From Lucifuga dentata (lineage: Eukaryota > Chordata > Actinopteri > Ophidiiformes > Bythitidae), in contig VXCM01000269.1 of the NCBI GenBank assembly GCA_014773175.1, positions 42,501-106,500 of the forward strand: a stretch of DNA of 64,000 nt, in the 5' to 3' direction. The notes under the pieces are model-generated. The model was not told the DNA's origin, made no database searches, and was given only the letters and a program-made list of their open reading frames with translations. Positions within the stretch are counted from its first letter, which is position 1, and each line of letters starts with the position of its first letter. Made by a program: the position numbers and the translations under genes. Shown here one piece after another: positions 44,861 to 57,189 of the stretch.

Positions 44861-45349
44861 GTGGCTATCCACGTGTTAGGGCTGTGGGAAGTTTGCATCT
44901 GACCAATCAACTATGTTCAGTTCCCGAACCATTGGAGAGTACCAACCCTGGTCAAGGAGCTAACAAATGGTTCATGAACATTAGTACCAGGACTAAAATG
45001 GCTCCTGTTGTTACACATTTAGATGCCAGTTGTAGGACATTTAGATGCCAGTTCTGGTACCAGAGCCATGTTAGGCCAATGCAAGCCCTGGAACCCTCAT
45101 AAGACCCAGCTGTTGTTTCCAAGGGTTTGGGTCCAAGGGGTAATATCGCGGATCACATTGTTTGTTTGCAAACAAATCGAGGTGGTGTTTGGTGTATTTT
45201 CCCCACCTGCTACCCCTGATAACACTGGTTCTTTGGTACCAGACCAGCAGCTTCTTCAGGCCACATTTCCAGCTGAGAGCCAACTTTGTTGAGGAATTCC
45301 ATGCTACTAGGCATTCACTCACCACTAGCACCACATGGAAAAGCACTCG

Positions 45350-45510
45350 TAAAGACTCACACTCTCACCTTTAGGCAGTTTAGAGTTTACAGTTTACCTA
45401 ACCTTGATGTCTTAGGACTGTGGGAGGAACCTGAAACACATGGAGGAAAACCAAGCAGACATGCAGACAACACCAAAAGGCTGCCTGTGGCCCAACCAGA
45501 ACCTAATGTT
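45350..45510 (-). mobile_element. Fish SINE-like repeat, copy 3, displaced part
   Basis: It resumes where the 43908 piece stops: GACTCACACTCTCACC, GCAGTTTAGAGTTTACAG, GGACTGTGGGAGGAACCTG and GGAGGAAAACCAAGCAGACA. This suggests a later insertion split the element. Confidence 0.6.
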
Positions 45511-45539
45511 AGTGTAATGACTCTAGTCTCAAACAAGAA

Positions 45540-45678
45540 GGCACTCCAAGCTTCGGATCACCTCCAAAATTTAATCTCTTCTTCCTCTTGACATTATCTA
45601 ACTATCCTCCAAATTTCATCCAAATCCATTCATAATTCTTCAAGATATCCTACTAACAAACAGACAGACAAACACTAG
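45540..45678. mobile_element. Dispersed repeat ending in CAGACAGACAAAC
   Basis: Blocks GGATCACCTCCAAAATTTAA, CAAATTTCATCCAAATCCAT and AACAAACAGACAGACAAACA are shared in part with 41005-41110 and 41520-41580. Resembles a widespread vertebrate repeat; class not assigned. Confidence 0.5.
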
Positions 45679-45899
45679 TGATCACAAAACCAAGAAAAAA
45701 GGATTTCCACAAAATTGAGTTTGTATAGTTGCAGATATCCATAATCCAATGCAAGTGATCATGTCTTCTAAAATAACTTCTGCAACTGACAAATCAAGCA
45801 TTTTATTACACAGACTGTCTTGTTGGTTGAGCATACAGTTTAATCCCAGAGACATGTTCTGTGACTCAAAATACATGCAAGAATTGGTTTTGGTGATTT

Positions 45900-46429
45900 A
45901 GAGTGACTAGTCCACATGTCAGAGGATTTGGGGGAAATGGCATTACTATAACAGTCGCAGTACTGCACACACATTCGTCTTCATATTCATGTAGTGGATT
46001 TTTCTGAGAGACAGGACGTGATACAGTATGGAGCTTACTTTATCTCAGCCAAACATTCCTTCCAAGGAAACTACAATGAGTAATTCATAAGTAGGAAATA
46101 TCCTTCCCTGCTGCTGCTGCTTTGTGACTCAACATGAATCAGGTGGAAGTGGTACAAGGCAACAGGGAACGGTGCTTTCCTCCTGCTTATGAGTGCAAAG
46201 GTTTGGTGTGTGTTCTTGTTGAGTCACAGATCCTTTTCCGAACCAAACTGGACCGAGGACATATTAATGCTTTAAACTGCTATACTGGATTGAAGCTGAT
46301 GCTTAATACACTCTCTGGTCCACTGTAGGGCTCTGTTCAGCCTCAACACTGGAATAAACTGTGGAGCACTCTCTACAAACAGATAAGGTTCCTTCAACAC
46401 TCCCTAAGAGTTTCTATTGATTAAATTTA
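45900..46429. other. Intergenic
   Basis: Nothing recognisable. Confidence 0.5.
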
Positions 46430-46800
46430 TTATAAATACATGAATGGTCCAGTTTGGTTTGTTCATTTCTAGAATGGTCCCAGAGGATTTCTGTGTAATG
46501 TTACACAGTTGTAATATTATCCTGAAGGAATGTTCTTTGAATGTTCCTATTCGGTTACATTATTGAATATATGCAGAATCTCTTGGAAATAATCCCTAAA
46601 CCTTTAACTTTAGTAATGGTTCCCAGGTTTCCCAGGAAAGTTTTCTTAACAGCTATAGAATGTTCACTTTTGATTAAAAAAAAAAAAAAAAAAAANAAAA
46701 AAAAAAAAAAAAAAAAGGAGAAGTTGTTGATTTGTTAAGTAAAATTTCCTGGGAGACCTTCTGGAAACATTCACTTAATCTTCTTAGGTAATGTTCCTGT
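46430..46800. repeat. GGAAnnTTCC-rich degenerate repeat, locus 2 (interrupted by hAT)
   Basis: Variants such as GGAATGTTCTTTGAATGTTCC and GGTTTCCCAGGAAAG run up to 46800, are interrupted by the hAT element, and resume at 47823 (CCTTCCCTGAACATTCCGG). Confidence 0.55.
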
Positions 46801-47814
46801 CAGTGGTGGGCAGTCAGGGCCAGCAAGGCCTTCTCTGCTGGCCTAGAGATTGTCAGAATCATCAAATTATGGTTTTATAATTTAATATATATTTTATTAA
46901 TGCTATATGTATTTTACAAAGTTCATTCCCATCAGTTTTGTTATTATCATCATTCCATTGCTACCAGTCCTCTCTCCCTCAGTTGCACTGCGTCCAGTGC
47001 AGCTCATATAAATTAGAGCTTTTATCCAATCAGATTTTACCCTTGTTGCTGTCTGTCTCCGGGTAAAAAAAATCTAGCCTGAGGCCTTCAGAATCTCGAG
47101 TGAATCCCTCTGTTATTCAAGCAAATGGGACGATGTTGTTGATTATCATATATTTTAACCAATCATATTTCGAGTTTGCCATGTTGGGCGTATTCTTTTA
47201 CACGTCAGGGCACGTCTTTTACACGTCAGAGAAGAAATGGATTAACTGACAACGCTTTTTTTCACATTTTGGAACTGAAATGCACTGATGTACTGTGCAA
47301 CCGTGTCGTTAAACTTTTTATAAAGACAGAAAGGAGGATGGACTTTATCTTCAGATGATGAGCAGCTTCGGTAAGTTTGATGGATTTTTATTTGGCTGGA
47401 ATCTGTTGGGGAAGCCTGTTGAATACTGCTTGTGTTATTTGTGTTTTACGGCATTTTTGCTTACTCGCTGGTCGTTTAGTAAATGTGATGGTTGTTGTGA
47501 GTTCTTGTTTCTTTGGTAATGACACTGATTTAGGCTATGCGATGTCTATTTGTGATGCAGCATCCTGTCATAATGCGTAATAATGCTACATCCTATTCAT
47601 GTTTCTGCAGTTAGTGTGTTGTCATAGGTGTTGATCCTCGTGTTAAATCACTTTATTCCACTCGATAAAGGTTACTGTCACTGTGAATATGGGGTGGTTA
47701 TGTCGAATAACAGCAGCATATAGCCTTAGTGTTATGGTGAGCTTATTAGAAGGTGGTTTAATTGCGGGAGGATCGCACTGAAGGCCTAAGTGTAAAATGC
47801 ACAGCCCGCCACTA
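46801..47814. mobile_element. Non-autonomous hAT-type transposon with perfect 8-bp target duplication
   Basis: 1014 bases. The left end is CAGTGGTGGGCAGT and the right end, read inward, is TAGTGGCGGGCTGT; both then reach AGGCCTTC. It is flanked by an exact 8-base duplication GTTCCTGT (46793-46800 and 47815-47822). Eight-base duplications and CAGTGG/CAGTGGCG-like ends are hAT hallmarks. No intact transposase; an ATG followed by GCAGCTTCGGTAAGT near 47355 looks like a short first exon with a splice donor retained from a longer parent element. Confidence 0.85.
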
Positions 47815-47880
47815 GTTCCTGTAACCTTCAGAAAACCTTCCCTGAACATTCCGGATATATTTCTTGAAAAATTTGTACCT

Positions 47881-48699
47881 GGGTTGCTTCCTCTCTGGAA
47901 TACCACAATCAAGAGTACAATGCTATAGGACATCCACAAACCCATCAGTTCCTCAGACTCCAGATTCAAACCTTTACTGTACCTAACCTGTCTTGGCCAT
48001 AACTGGAGTTTGCTGCTTTCTCACTTTCTGTCAGAGATTTTATGAAACACACTCCAGATCTGCAATATCATTTGTAATGGCTGAGGAACTGAATGCTTTG
48101 CTTGGCATTGCATCGTACACGGAGATATTTTTAGGCCCTCGTGAATGAATTAAAGCAGTGTTCACTGTTCTCTCTGTGGGGCAGTTCAGATCTACCTGAT
48201 TTTAGGGTTGCTATTAGCTCTTCTAATAAAGGCCAGATTGTGGGGAAAACTGGTAGTTAATGTGACCTGGCTGCGGCTTGCTGACAGACGTTCCCACCAG
48301 CGGTGTAGGACAGAGGCTGCTCCATTTTCCTATCCACAGGAAAAATGCTATCAGCTCCCTCAGTGCTGCAGACTCTTGCATTATTTTCCCCTGAGAGGTT
48401 TAATAGTCTTCTATCTCAGTCTTGACATCAGCTACAAAATTCACTGTCTCTATTTTCAATATGAGCCCATTCTCCGCTTCTTTAGACATAGATACAAAAA
48501 CCAAATGTCTTGTTAACTCTGAATGTGACTGTGACTAATGAGAAAAATGCTTTGTTGTGTATCATGTAGAAACCAAAGACTTTAAGCACGCTCTCGGTTA
48601 GTGTTTTGTTTGTTGGTTATTATTTTATGTAACTCATTTCTGACTGTGAAGATTGAACCAGTAGCTGTCAAATCAGGTTTATTAATTTGGATGCCAGTT
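47881..48699. other. Intergenic
   Basis: Nothing recognisable; open frames are short and unlike known families. Confidence 0.5.
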
Positions 48700-49350
48700 T
48701 AACCCAAAAAAGTCAAGCTAACTTGAAAACTCAGGAATTTTTCCTAAAATTTCTAGTTATTCTCTACTTTTCTGCATTATTCTCTACTTTTCTGCATTAT
48801 TTCTAACTTTTTGCAATTATTTTACTTTTTAGGAATTATTTCCAACATTTCACTTGTCATAGTCAGTCCTGGATTTCCAAGATATTCCTGATCATTTATG
48901 GCTTGTTCCAGATTTTCTAAAATTCCAGACTTTTCATGCTCATTTTTCCCTTTTCCTTTTTTTTTAATGCTTTTTTTCCCCTTTATTTGACTGTATAGGG
49001 TTCTCCCCAATTTTGTGGAGTTACTCTTATTATCATTCTTAACATTTTAGTTTTACGAAACTTGACATTTCAGGGTAATTCTGGAGTTTTTAGGGTTATT
49101 CTAAACATATCATTGATATTAACAACTTTTAGGAGTTATTCCATATTTCCATAGGTAATTCCAATTTTTCCAGTAAATTCCTGATTTTTTTAGGGTCATT
49201 TCCAGTTTTTCCAATTTTTGTGGAGTTACTCCCAGTTTTAGGATTATTCTTGACTTTTCAGGATTATGTCTGTCTCTTCAGTAATTGCTGACATTGCAGG
49301 GATAATTTTTTCTAATGTAATACCATTGCTTGGAAAAAAGTGACAAACAT
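48700..49350. repeat. Decayed T-rich minisatellite-like tract
   Basis: About 650 bases made of variants of a unit near 20-30 bases built from ATTATTCTCTACTTTTC, GGAATTATTTCCAAC, TTGTGGAGTTACTC and GACTTTTCAGGATTA. Adjacent units at about 48760-48800 are near-identical; the rest are diverged. Confidence 0.6.
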
Positions 49351-50960
49351 CTTAACTTTATCAAAGAGGCCAGATTTCATGTAGGTGCTTCCTTGTTCAT
49401 GTTGGTGCTTGTTTGAGTGGTATATTCCTGGACTGAGTCGTGAGGTTTAGGTGTTACTCACAGATATGCTGTCTGACTACAGCAGAAATTATTCAAAATG
49501 TAAGAAGGTATGATCAAATTATGATGCTTCACTGGCTAATCTTTTCATCTTCTATTATCCATTTGAAATATATCTATGGCAAGACACTTTATGGACTTTT
49601 AGACATCAGCTATGCAGCTATATATGTAACATATGTTTTAATAGTCTTTAACAGCTTTTCGGAGAGAAACTTACATTTCTGAGGATCAGTATGTTTAGTG
49701 ATGTATTTTTCTTATTTTTACAGAAAAAAATGACCATGTCATAAATATCATATATATAAATATCATATCATGATGTTTATCATATCATAAACAATCTCTC
49801 ACATCATGTATTATACACAACTTCCTGCATTATCCAGTCTTGCCTGGCAGATGGCAAATATTGCAAAAGATTGTTTGCCTCTATCTGTAAAGGTCCTGGC
49901 ATGTTTGAGGAGCTTTTGCCATAAAGCAGCCCTATATGTTTGAATGGCCAAAAGCACCACTTTAACAGACAGCTGATGCCTGCAATTTGACAGATTCCAT
50001 GTCTGAAAGGGGCTTAAATGAAACAGAAGCAGACACAGAATTTATGTAGTGTCAGTAAAATGAAAGTAACAACACTTTTTCAAAAGTTTTTCATAACTAA
50101 ATAACAAAAAAATCTAATTTCCCTGATGGTTGACATTTGACATTAGCTGCATACCCTGTTTACTTTTCACAGATTTTATGCAGCACCACTCTTTCACCAC
50201 TCTGGTACTGCATCCATTCCTCCTAAATCACATTACAAAGCCACTAATTGGCTTCCAGCTTAGTAGTCTAAAATTTCAGACACAACAGGAGTACGGTGCC
50301 TGTTTCCAAGGTCCTCTGTTAATGGAACAAGCTTGTTTGCATGAGACCTTTTAATTCAAGCTGTTGCGTGATTATTTCTTCTGGGGCTGCTTGGTGCCAG
50401 GCCAGCAGGTGAGGGCAACACAGCCAGAGTATTTGCCCCCACAAAGGGCCTCAACTCTCACCCTTTACCACTATGGTTTTATTCATTCTCCTTCTCTTGC
50501 CAAACACATGTACTTCAGTTATGTCTGAGAGGAAACAGTCGCATTTTCCAGACTCTTTTCTTCATAATGAGAACATGCAGCCATTAAGTCTATTTGTATC
50601 TTGGTGATTTTTAAGGCACCCTGCAAGCTTCATAGAAATCCAGCATGAAGCCTGGAAATGTTTTGTTATGAGAAATGGTTATGAGCTTCATGACCTCGGC
50701 TGTCTAAAATGAAAGGGGGGAAAATGACAAAACAGACAAAATTCAATAAGCACTACAAGAGCTGCGGGCTTAGAAACACAGTAGAACTGTTGTTGTTCAT
50801 GTTTGTCAGCTGAGTTTAAAAATGTTTTACAATAAGCAATAACAAAACCAAAAAGAGGAAATAACAGCTTGTTAATGAGTAGTTAAAAAGTAGTTATGAA
50901 TCATGAATCATGGATTATAGTAGATAATAATGAGATTCTTAAAAACAATCTCATAGATTA
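49351..50960. other. Intergenic
   Basis: AT-rich, with a TATCATA-rich patch near 49740-49800. No exon recognised. Confidence 0.55.
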
Positions 50961-50965
50961 TGTTA

Positions 50966-51319
50966 CGAGGGTTGATTGATAAATTCTGAGCTTAACAAAT
51001 GATGCTGTAACTCAGAGGTGTTGTAGTAATTAACTTTCAACAACATCTCCTTCTAACTAAACACTCAGCAGCTGATATGACTTCATTGTCTAAAGCCAAC
51101 AACTTCCATTTTAAAGCAGTTTACAAGTTTGGAAGTCGAAAGTCAGAGGGATCTAAATCAGACCCTCACAGTATCTCAGGTCATTTGTAAACTATAATCA
51201 CTACAATACCTCAAATGAGTGCAGCACCTAAGAAATTAAATTGGTTCCACAAGAAAATTACAGAGGAATATTCCTGAAATGTATGTTTGGCTCAGAACTT
51301 ATCAATCAACCCTTGTTGC
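50966..51319. mobile_element. Mariner-derived MITE with both termini
   Basis: The left terminus CGAGGGTTGATTGATAAATTC and the right terminus, read inward, CAAGGGTTGATTGATAAGTTC, enclose about 350 bases with no transposase frame. TA lies outside both ends (50964-50965 and 51320-51321), as expected for Tc1/mariner insertion. Confidence 0.8.
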
Positions 51320-51321
51320 TA

Positions 51322-52200
51322 GCCAGTGTAATGATCGATACCTGTGAAATTTCATACTGACCACTTACTTAATATATCGTTCTACATTAAATATGTATCA
51401 GGAGCTAAATTTATGTGCATATTAGTTACTGATCTGTGTTTCCTCAAGTCAAGTTTTGCACTTTACTCAGATGATGCAGGAAATTCATCATACTTCACCA
51501 CTTCAGAGTCTTCCTGTAATGTTTCATTGTTATTCGGTAATTTGCTTTTGTCCTCACCTGGCTCCTGGATCCCCTGCTTAAATCTATTAAACACATCCAA
51601 TGTAAAACAAACTTTACAGCACTTAGACTACACCCTTGATGAGACATAACAATTGAAATATGCTGTGAAATAGTTGTTACATACCAAACTTCACATGTCT
51701 TCAGATGAACATGTTGAAGGTTAGCATGTGGTTCTGTGTGCTCACTGTTCTCCTGTTCAGCCATCTGAAGGCAGCAGGTCTTCTTCACAACATCTGAAGA
51801 AACCTGGGTTTTGTATACGTTGTCTTGAAGTCAAATTCACCTTCTGTTGCCATAGTTTATTTGGTGCTTGACCCAAATGATGACCATGACTAGGAAAATA
51901 TCCCAATTCCGTCTTTGTTCCATGTTATTTAGATATCCTGGCATTGTAAACAATTTCCTGTTTTGATTGTTGTTCTCCTGCCCCCGGACATGTCTGACCA
52001 GTGAGCAGAGCGACTGTTCTCAAATGACTTTTGCTGCTATTTTTGGTTAAATTGGCCATATTTCTGTGTGAAACTGAACCAAACCAACTGGTAAATGCAA
52101 GTTTGTAATAATTTAGAAACTGAATCAGACCAGAGAAAATGGACTGGGTCAGAGATTGTTGGTGTGTGGGCTTTTGAGACGGGAGCATATCTGTGTTCAC
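51322..52200. other. Intergenic
   Basis: No exon or element recognised. Confidence 0.5.
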
Positions 52201-52202
52201 AA

Positions 52203-52365
52203 GGTCCTATGTTCCCAGGGTCCTATGTTCCACAGTGCAATATTCTTGGTAGCACACAGTAAGCGTGTTTTAACAGAATAACCCGAGTCCTAACCCTAAC
52301 CCTAACCCATTATCTGCTCTATTGTGCTATATAGAGCTGGGGAGCAAATGACCCTGGGAACATAG
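52203..52365. repeat. Inverted-repeat element with telomere-like core
   Basis: CTATGTTCCCAGGG near the left end is the exact reverse complement of CCCTGGGAACATAG at 52352-52365. Between them is a short CCCTAA array (52289-52308). Looks like a small MITE-like element. Confidence 0.6.
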
Positions 52366-53692
52366 AAATGGCCCCTTTGAGTATACATATAAACTTGAAA
52401 TGACCTGAAGTTTTGTGTTCATGGCTGAAATCAAACCCGCTACACACAACATTCAGAGCAGAATACAGTACACATTTCAGCCTACAGAGCAAACAGGGAG
52501 ACAAAAAGTCACTGAAGCTAATAAACATCACAAAGCTATGATGCTCTTTAGCAGAGCTGAGGCACAAGCATCCCTCACAGCGGGACAATGTGCCGGAGGA
52601 TAATCAGCTCAATAAAAGTACATCTGCCTTTCACAGTGCTGTATCCTGAGCTGCACAGGGACACTGTGTCCTGTTGTTTTCACTTTTCTTGCATTTTATT
52701 ATTTTCATAGTCGTAAACATTGACAAAACAATTCCTGCTGGAGAGAGAAAATTCATTTCTTCTTCTGTACATACAGATTTCTTCCTCTTTCAAGAGGATA
52801 TATTGTGCTTTTTGTTATTTTCCCTCACTTTTATACTGTAACATAGGGAGTGTATGTCATTTCATTGTCATAGTTGCAAATTTTGAGGTTCATTCCTGAT
52901 TTGAACTGAACTGAATTCTACATTTTAGATTAATCCTGTACTTCCATAACATGTTTACATCAAGATGTAACACATTTGAATTTACTCACCTACACCACTT
53001 GATCAACACCATGAAGTACGAGACTAGCAAGTGTTTGGCCAGCATCCACATTTGGCAGTCATTGGTTGTTGCCGGCTCAGGCCTGATGCAGCTGTCCAAT
53101 GAGAACAGAGTAGGCTTTTCAGGAGGGGACCTTAAAGAGACAGGTCTGTTTTCACTCAGTGTGCACAGCGATGCTGCATGAAGGGAGAGTAGAAGTAGAA
53201 GAATATACTGCTTATTGAAGTTGATGTCGTATTGTTGGAGAGTTTAGTCTCTGCTTTGAATGGATATGTATCGCTAAGATAGTGTACTACAAATATGTGG
53301 AAATAAGAGGACACATATTGTATTCTATTGCAATTCACTGATGGTATCCATTTTTGAAGAGCGTATCAGATTTTTCTCTGGTTATATTTCATGAAGAGCA
53401 TCTTCACTCTGCGCCATCAGTTTTTTCTCACCCATCAGTTTTGAAAGAATGGTAACTATTCTTTCTGTTGTTACAGGTTATGGATACCATGTTTTGTGTT
53501 TTTTTTTTTTTTATTTTGAGATGATTAATTTTTGGATGTTTTGAACAGATCATGGTGCACTGCAGTGTTACAAGAGTCTGTTCAGGGTAATTACACTTTA
53601 TAGACCTGTGTTGCTTGAAGACTAGTGTTGAAAGTGAAGACTCAGTCCCTGCTGTGGAGGATTTAGTGTAACACCCCCCCCCCCCCCCCCCN

Positions 53693-53737
<45 letters not shown>

Positions 53738-56700
53738 CTTCACTCTTCATTCTCTATCTGCTGTTGCTTTCAATAAAATTTCAATATGTCTTTCAATAAG
53801 GAAAAAGGGGAACATAGAAAACACTGCAATTTATCAACTTCATTTTTACAATTGGCCTGTTTAAAGTTATTGAATTAGCTCTGGCCAGACACACTGTCTT
53901 GACACAGAGGAGAATCATTTTGAATCATTTTATTGAATTATTTTTGGAAACAGGTTTCATTCAGTGGAGAGCAATAACCATCAGTGTGTGGAGCTGCAGA
54001 GGAGGAGGAAGGCTGAAAATGTGGGAGGCCAGAATAAAACTCAGTGATACAAGGCAGAAATTCATAAACAGACCATGGACTGAGTGCTTCAGGCTACCAA
54101 AGTTCTGATTTTCTCTAAACCAGTGCCAGTTTATTTTTAGTAAATAAAATGTGAGATGTATTGAAAGGAAATGTGACCATTTATTTGATTATGCAGTAAC
54201 ATAAGATATTAAATAATTACAGTTGAAATGAAAAAAGAAATGCTGGCTTGACTGTGTAATTGCACTCCACCTAAAAATCCAGATGACACAACAAATCAGG
54301 TTCCCAGAGCTGGAACAGTATTTTAGGAAGTTTCCTGATATTTACACTGAAAAATATTTCAGCTCTCAGAAACTAATTTCATTCATGAAAATACTGAAGA
54401 AGTATATTTGGCAATGATCTATTTATATGTTTTACATCAAGCCCACTGTGGAAACTAACAATATTGGCTTCCCTGATTTGGTAAATTACATGGCAGAAAG
54501 TACAAGGCTTTAAATCTAAACTTAGTTGATTTTGGCTTAACCAAAAATATTTTGGCAGAACAGATTGTAATAGATTGTTTGATGAATATAGTTTTTCACA
54601 ACACAGTGCCATGTTAGCAGTCAAGAGTGAGTAACCTCAAGCTGCTGTAAGCACTGAAGCCGCAGTTCATGGATGAACTACAGGCCACACACAGATGCAG
54701 ATTTTTGAAGTCTCTTTAAATAATAAACACTATCTGTCTATATGATGGATTAGAGATTATTTTCAAACAAAAAAAAAAAAAGGANAAAAAAAAAAAAAGG
54801 ATTATAGGAGTAAAATAACATACATAACATACAGTATATGGGCAGTTAGAGAAATTTCAAAAATCCAGATCTGTTCTTTAATGTGTTACACACACAGTAC
54901 ACAGTCATGCCTATGCATGAAGCATTTCAATCCATGAAAGGCTTTTACCCGCTGGTGTGTCTATAAACCAAGATTTTAAGATTAGGTACATTATGCTGTA
55001 TGTCCTAAAACAAAAGCAAATGAAATATTCAATTGTGACAATAGCTTTCAAACATCCAAACAGGTTTTCAAATGCTGGAGATCTTGAGGAGAAAAAACTC
55101 AAAATGTATAAGCTCATTAAAATTGCAGTAATATTATTTCTAAAGATTTTCAAAGCATTTTCAAAGCAAAGAACTTCAGAACTTTAATGGATTAAGAAAA
55201 GAGCAAAAGCAAACAGAGCTTAAAAATTATAGCAGCTAGCAGCAATACAGCATCACAGCAATTGCTACGGTTGCTATGTAATTCTCATCAGGATGATTTT
55301 TTTTCCAAAGAAAGAAAGAAAGAAAGAAAGAAACTTCACCTTCAGCTTCAACTTTATCACTATCTCGAAGGAAATATACTTTCAGCAGGCATTTAAAACA
55401 GGGTCAGCAAAAGACATCATCAGATTAGACGAGTAAACACAGAATGATGTGAAGATGCAGTTAATGCAAGTGTAAAATAGAGACACTCCAGTTAATTGGA
55501 CTTGTGAAATATGAAAAAAAACAAAAAAAACGATACCCAGGTCACATTAAATAAAATCGATTCCAAAGACAGTAAGTCAAAGTTAAACAGTAAAGACACA
55601 GCAATAGTTAAAAGTATATGGATGATGTCATCCAAACATGAAATGATTAAAATCTGGGTAAAGATACTGGCGTTTCTGGGACACTTGAATACACTGTTTG
55701 GTCTCCTTGGGGTGTTATGTCAACCTGAAAGCTGGATTACGTAATTGGTGAATGTGGACTCCTGTATCATTGTTCTGTTACATCCTGAATGGAGCCTTTA
55801 TATGAACACTCATCCTGGATTACAGTTCAATAGCATCATATCCTGGGTTTTGATTCATGCTCAACATGTTCTTTAGCTGAAAGAAACCGTTAAGTCATAC
55901 AAAACTGTAGATATTTACAAAATTCTCCTAATCTATGTTAGAACAGACTAGCACGACATCTCTGTGGTCTCTCCAGGCCTGTAAATTGCACCTGACTGTT
56001 CCTCCCATCCGCGTGACCCCGTCTGCCTCCAGCCCACCCTCTGCATGCCTCAGCTCTGCATGCGAACAAGTCCGGATCTTGCCTGAGAGGAAGCGGAATG
56101 TTTTTACTGGGAAGTTTGGGATTAGAAGATGCAGGATTTTCATTCCATCTCTCGGTAGTTCGACTCCAAAGGAAGCCACTTTTTTCCTTTAAATAATGAA
56201 GGCATTGCCAGCGTGGATTAATGAGCTTTATCCCATGCAGAAACTGCATTATGTCCAAAACCTGTAGTACAGAGTCTATGTCTGAACTTCAGCAGGTTGC
56301 TGAGAAGAAAGACTCCATTCTTGTCATTAAATGCCATAAAGCTATTTTGTAGTGAATTAAATCATTTATCCTTCACTGCTCTGAAGACTTCATTAATCAT
56401 GTAAAGTTTGATCTGCCATCTCAAACAGAAGAAAGGTTATACTGTTCATAACCTTGCTTCATTTTCTTACAGATTTGGCTCTTAATGCTCGACCTGGGCC
56501 AGAGCTTCAGTCTATCTCAGTGTTGATTATGGAAACGTGAATATCCTGCTGCTGATATTATCTTTGTTTCCTGAGGTTTTGCAAATTCTATCCTTCCATC
56601 CCACAGAGGTTACTGGTATTATCTTCTAATACAGTAATCTACCCTAAATCACAATCACAGTCCCTTTATCACACCATGTCTCCTTTTTCCCCAACAATGC
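52366..56700. other. Intergenic
   Basis: AT-rich DNA with a C-run/N/(GA)n array (53674-53734), an A-rich join (N at 54785) and a (GAAA)n array (55308-55333). No exon recognised. Confidence 0.55.
53674..53734. repeat. C-run, N, (GA)n array
   Basis: Poly-C to 53691, N at 53692, then GA repeats; a contig join, so the true structure is uncertain. Confidence 0.9.
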
Positions 56701-56705
56701 ATATA

Positions 56706-57189
56706 CAATGGTTGATTGATAAGTTCTGAGCCCAACACTGAAGTGAGCAAAACTTTTTGTTTTTGTTTTTTTTTTTGTTTTTTTTTGTTTTTTGTGGAAG
56801 AATTAATATTTCTTTTAATGTATTTGCACATCACCTGCATTTGAGCTAAGTGATTATAACTTGCAAGTTCCAGAGGGTCTTTCAGTTGTACAAGACCGAT
56901 AGGCAAACATGCAGTGATTATGCACTTGCTGGTTGATTGTGGCTTTGATCTAGTTCAACACCCACCCTGCCCACCTGATTTTTCCCCCTCAGTCTTTCAC
57001 CTCTTCTCACGCATGAAAAAGACTTTAGCTGGAATCTGTTTTGCCTCAGATGATGATATCATATCAGCTATGGAGGATTATTTTGGACAGCCAAGAAAAG
57101 GATGTGAAAGGACTATAAAACTGGAATAAAATGGCTCTAGTCTCTGGGTAGCTCTCCATATAAGGCTCAGAACTTATCAATCAACCTTC
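56706..57189 (+). mobile_element. Internally deleted mariner with both termini and TA duplication
   Basis: 484 bases. The left terminus has GGTTGATTGATAAGTTCTG and the right terminus is its perfect inverse over at least 20 bases. TA flanks both ends (56704-56705 and 57190-57191). The interior keeps the transposase C-terminal coding segment but lacks the N-terminal DNA-binding part. Confidence 0.88.
56914..57129 (+). pseudogene. Mariner transposase C-terminal fragment
   Basis: A 71-codon frame contains FDLVQHPPCPPDFSPSVFHL and MKKTLAGICF, the region around the third catalytic Asp of mariner-type (D,D34D) transposases. The Asp in PPDFSPS is retained, but the first two catalytic residues are absent because of the internal deletion. 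Not functional. Confidence 0.85.

Noticed and set aside
47643..47969. 108-codon minus-strand frame
   Set aside because: Crosses the right end of the hAT element into flanking repeat DNA.
48760..48800. CRISPR-like direct repeats
   Set aside because: Eukaryotic, diverged, no regular spacers; part of a decayed minisatellite.
55928..56258. Three overlapping frames on both strands at 55.9-56.3 kb
   Set aside because: A locally GC-richer patch gives open frames on both strands; none resembles a known protein.
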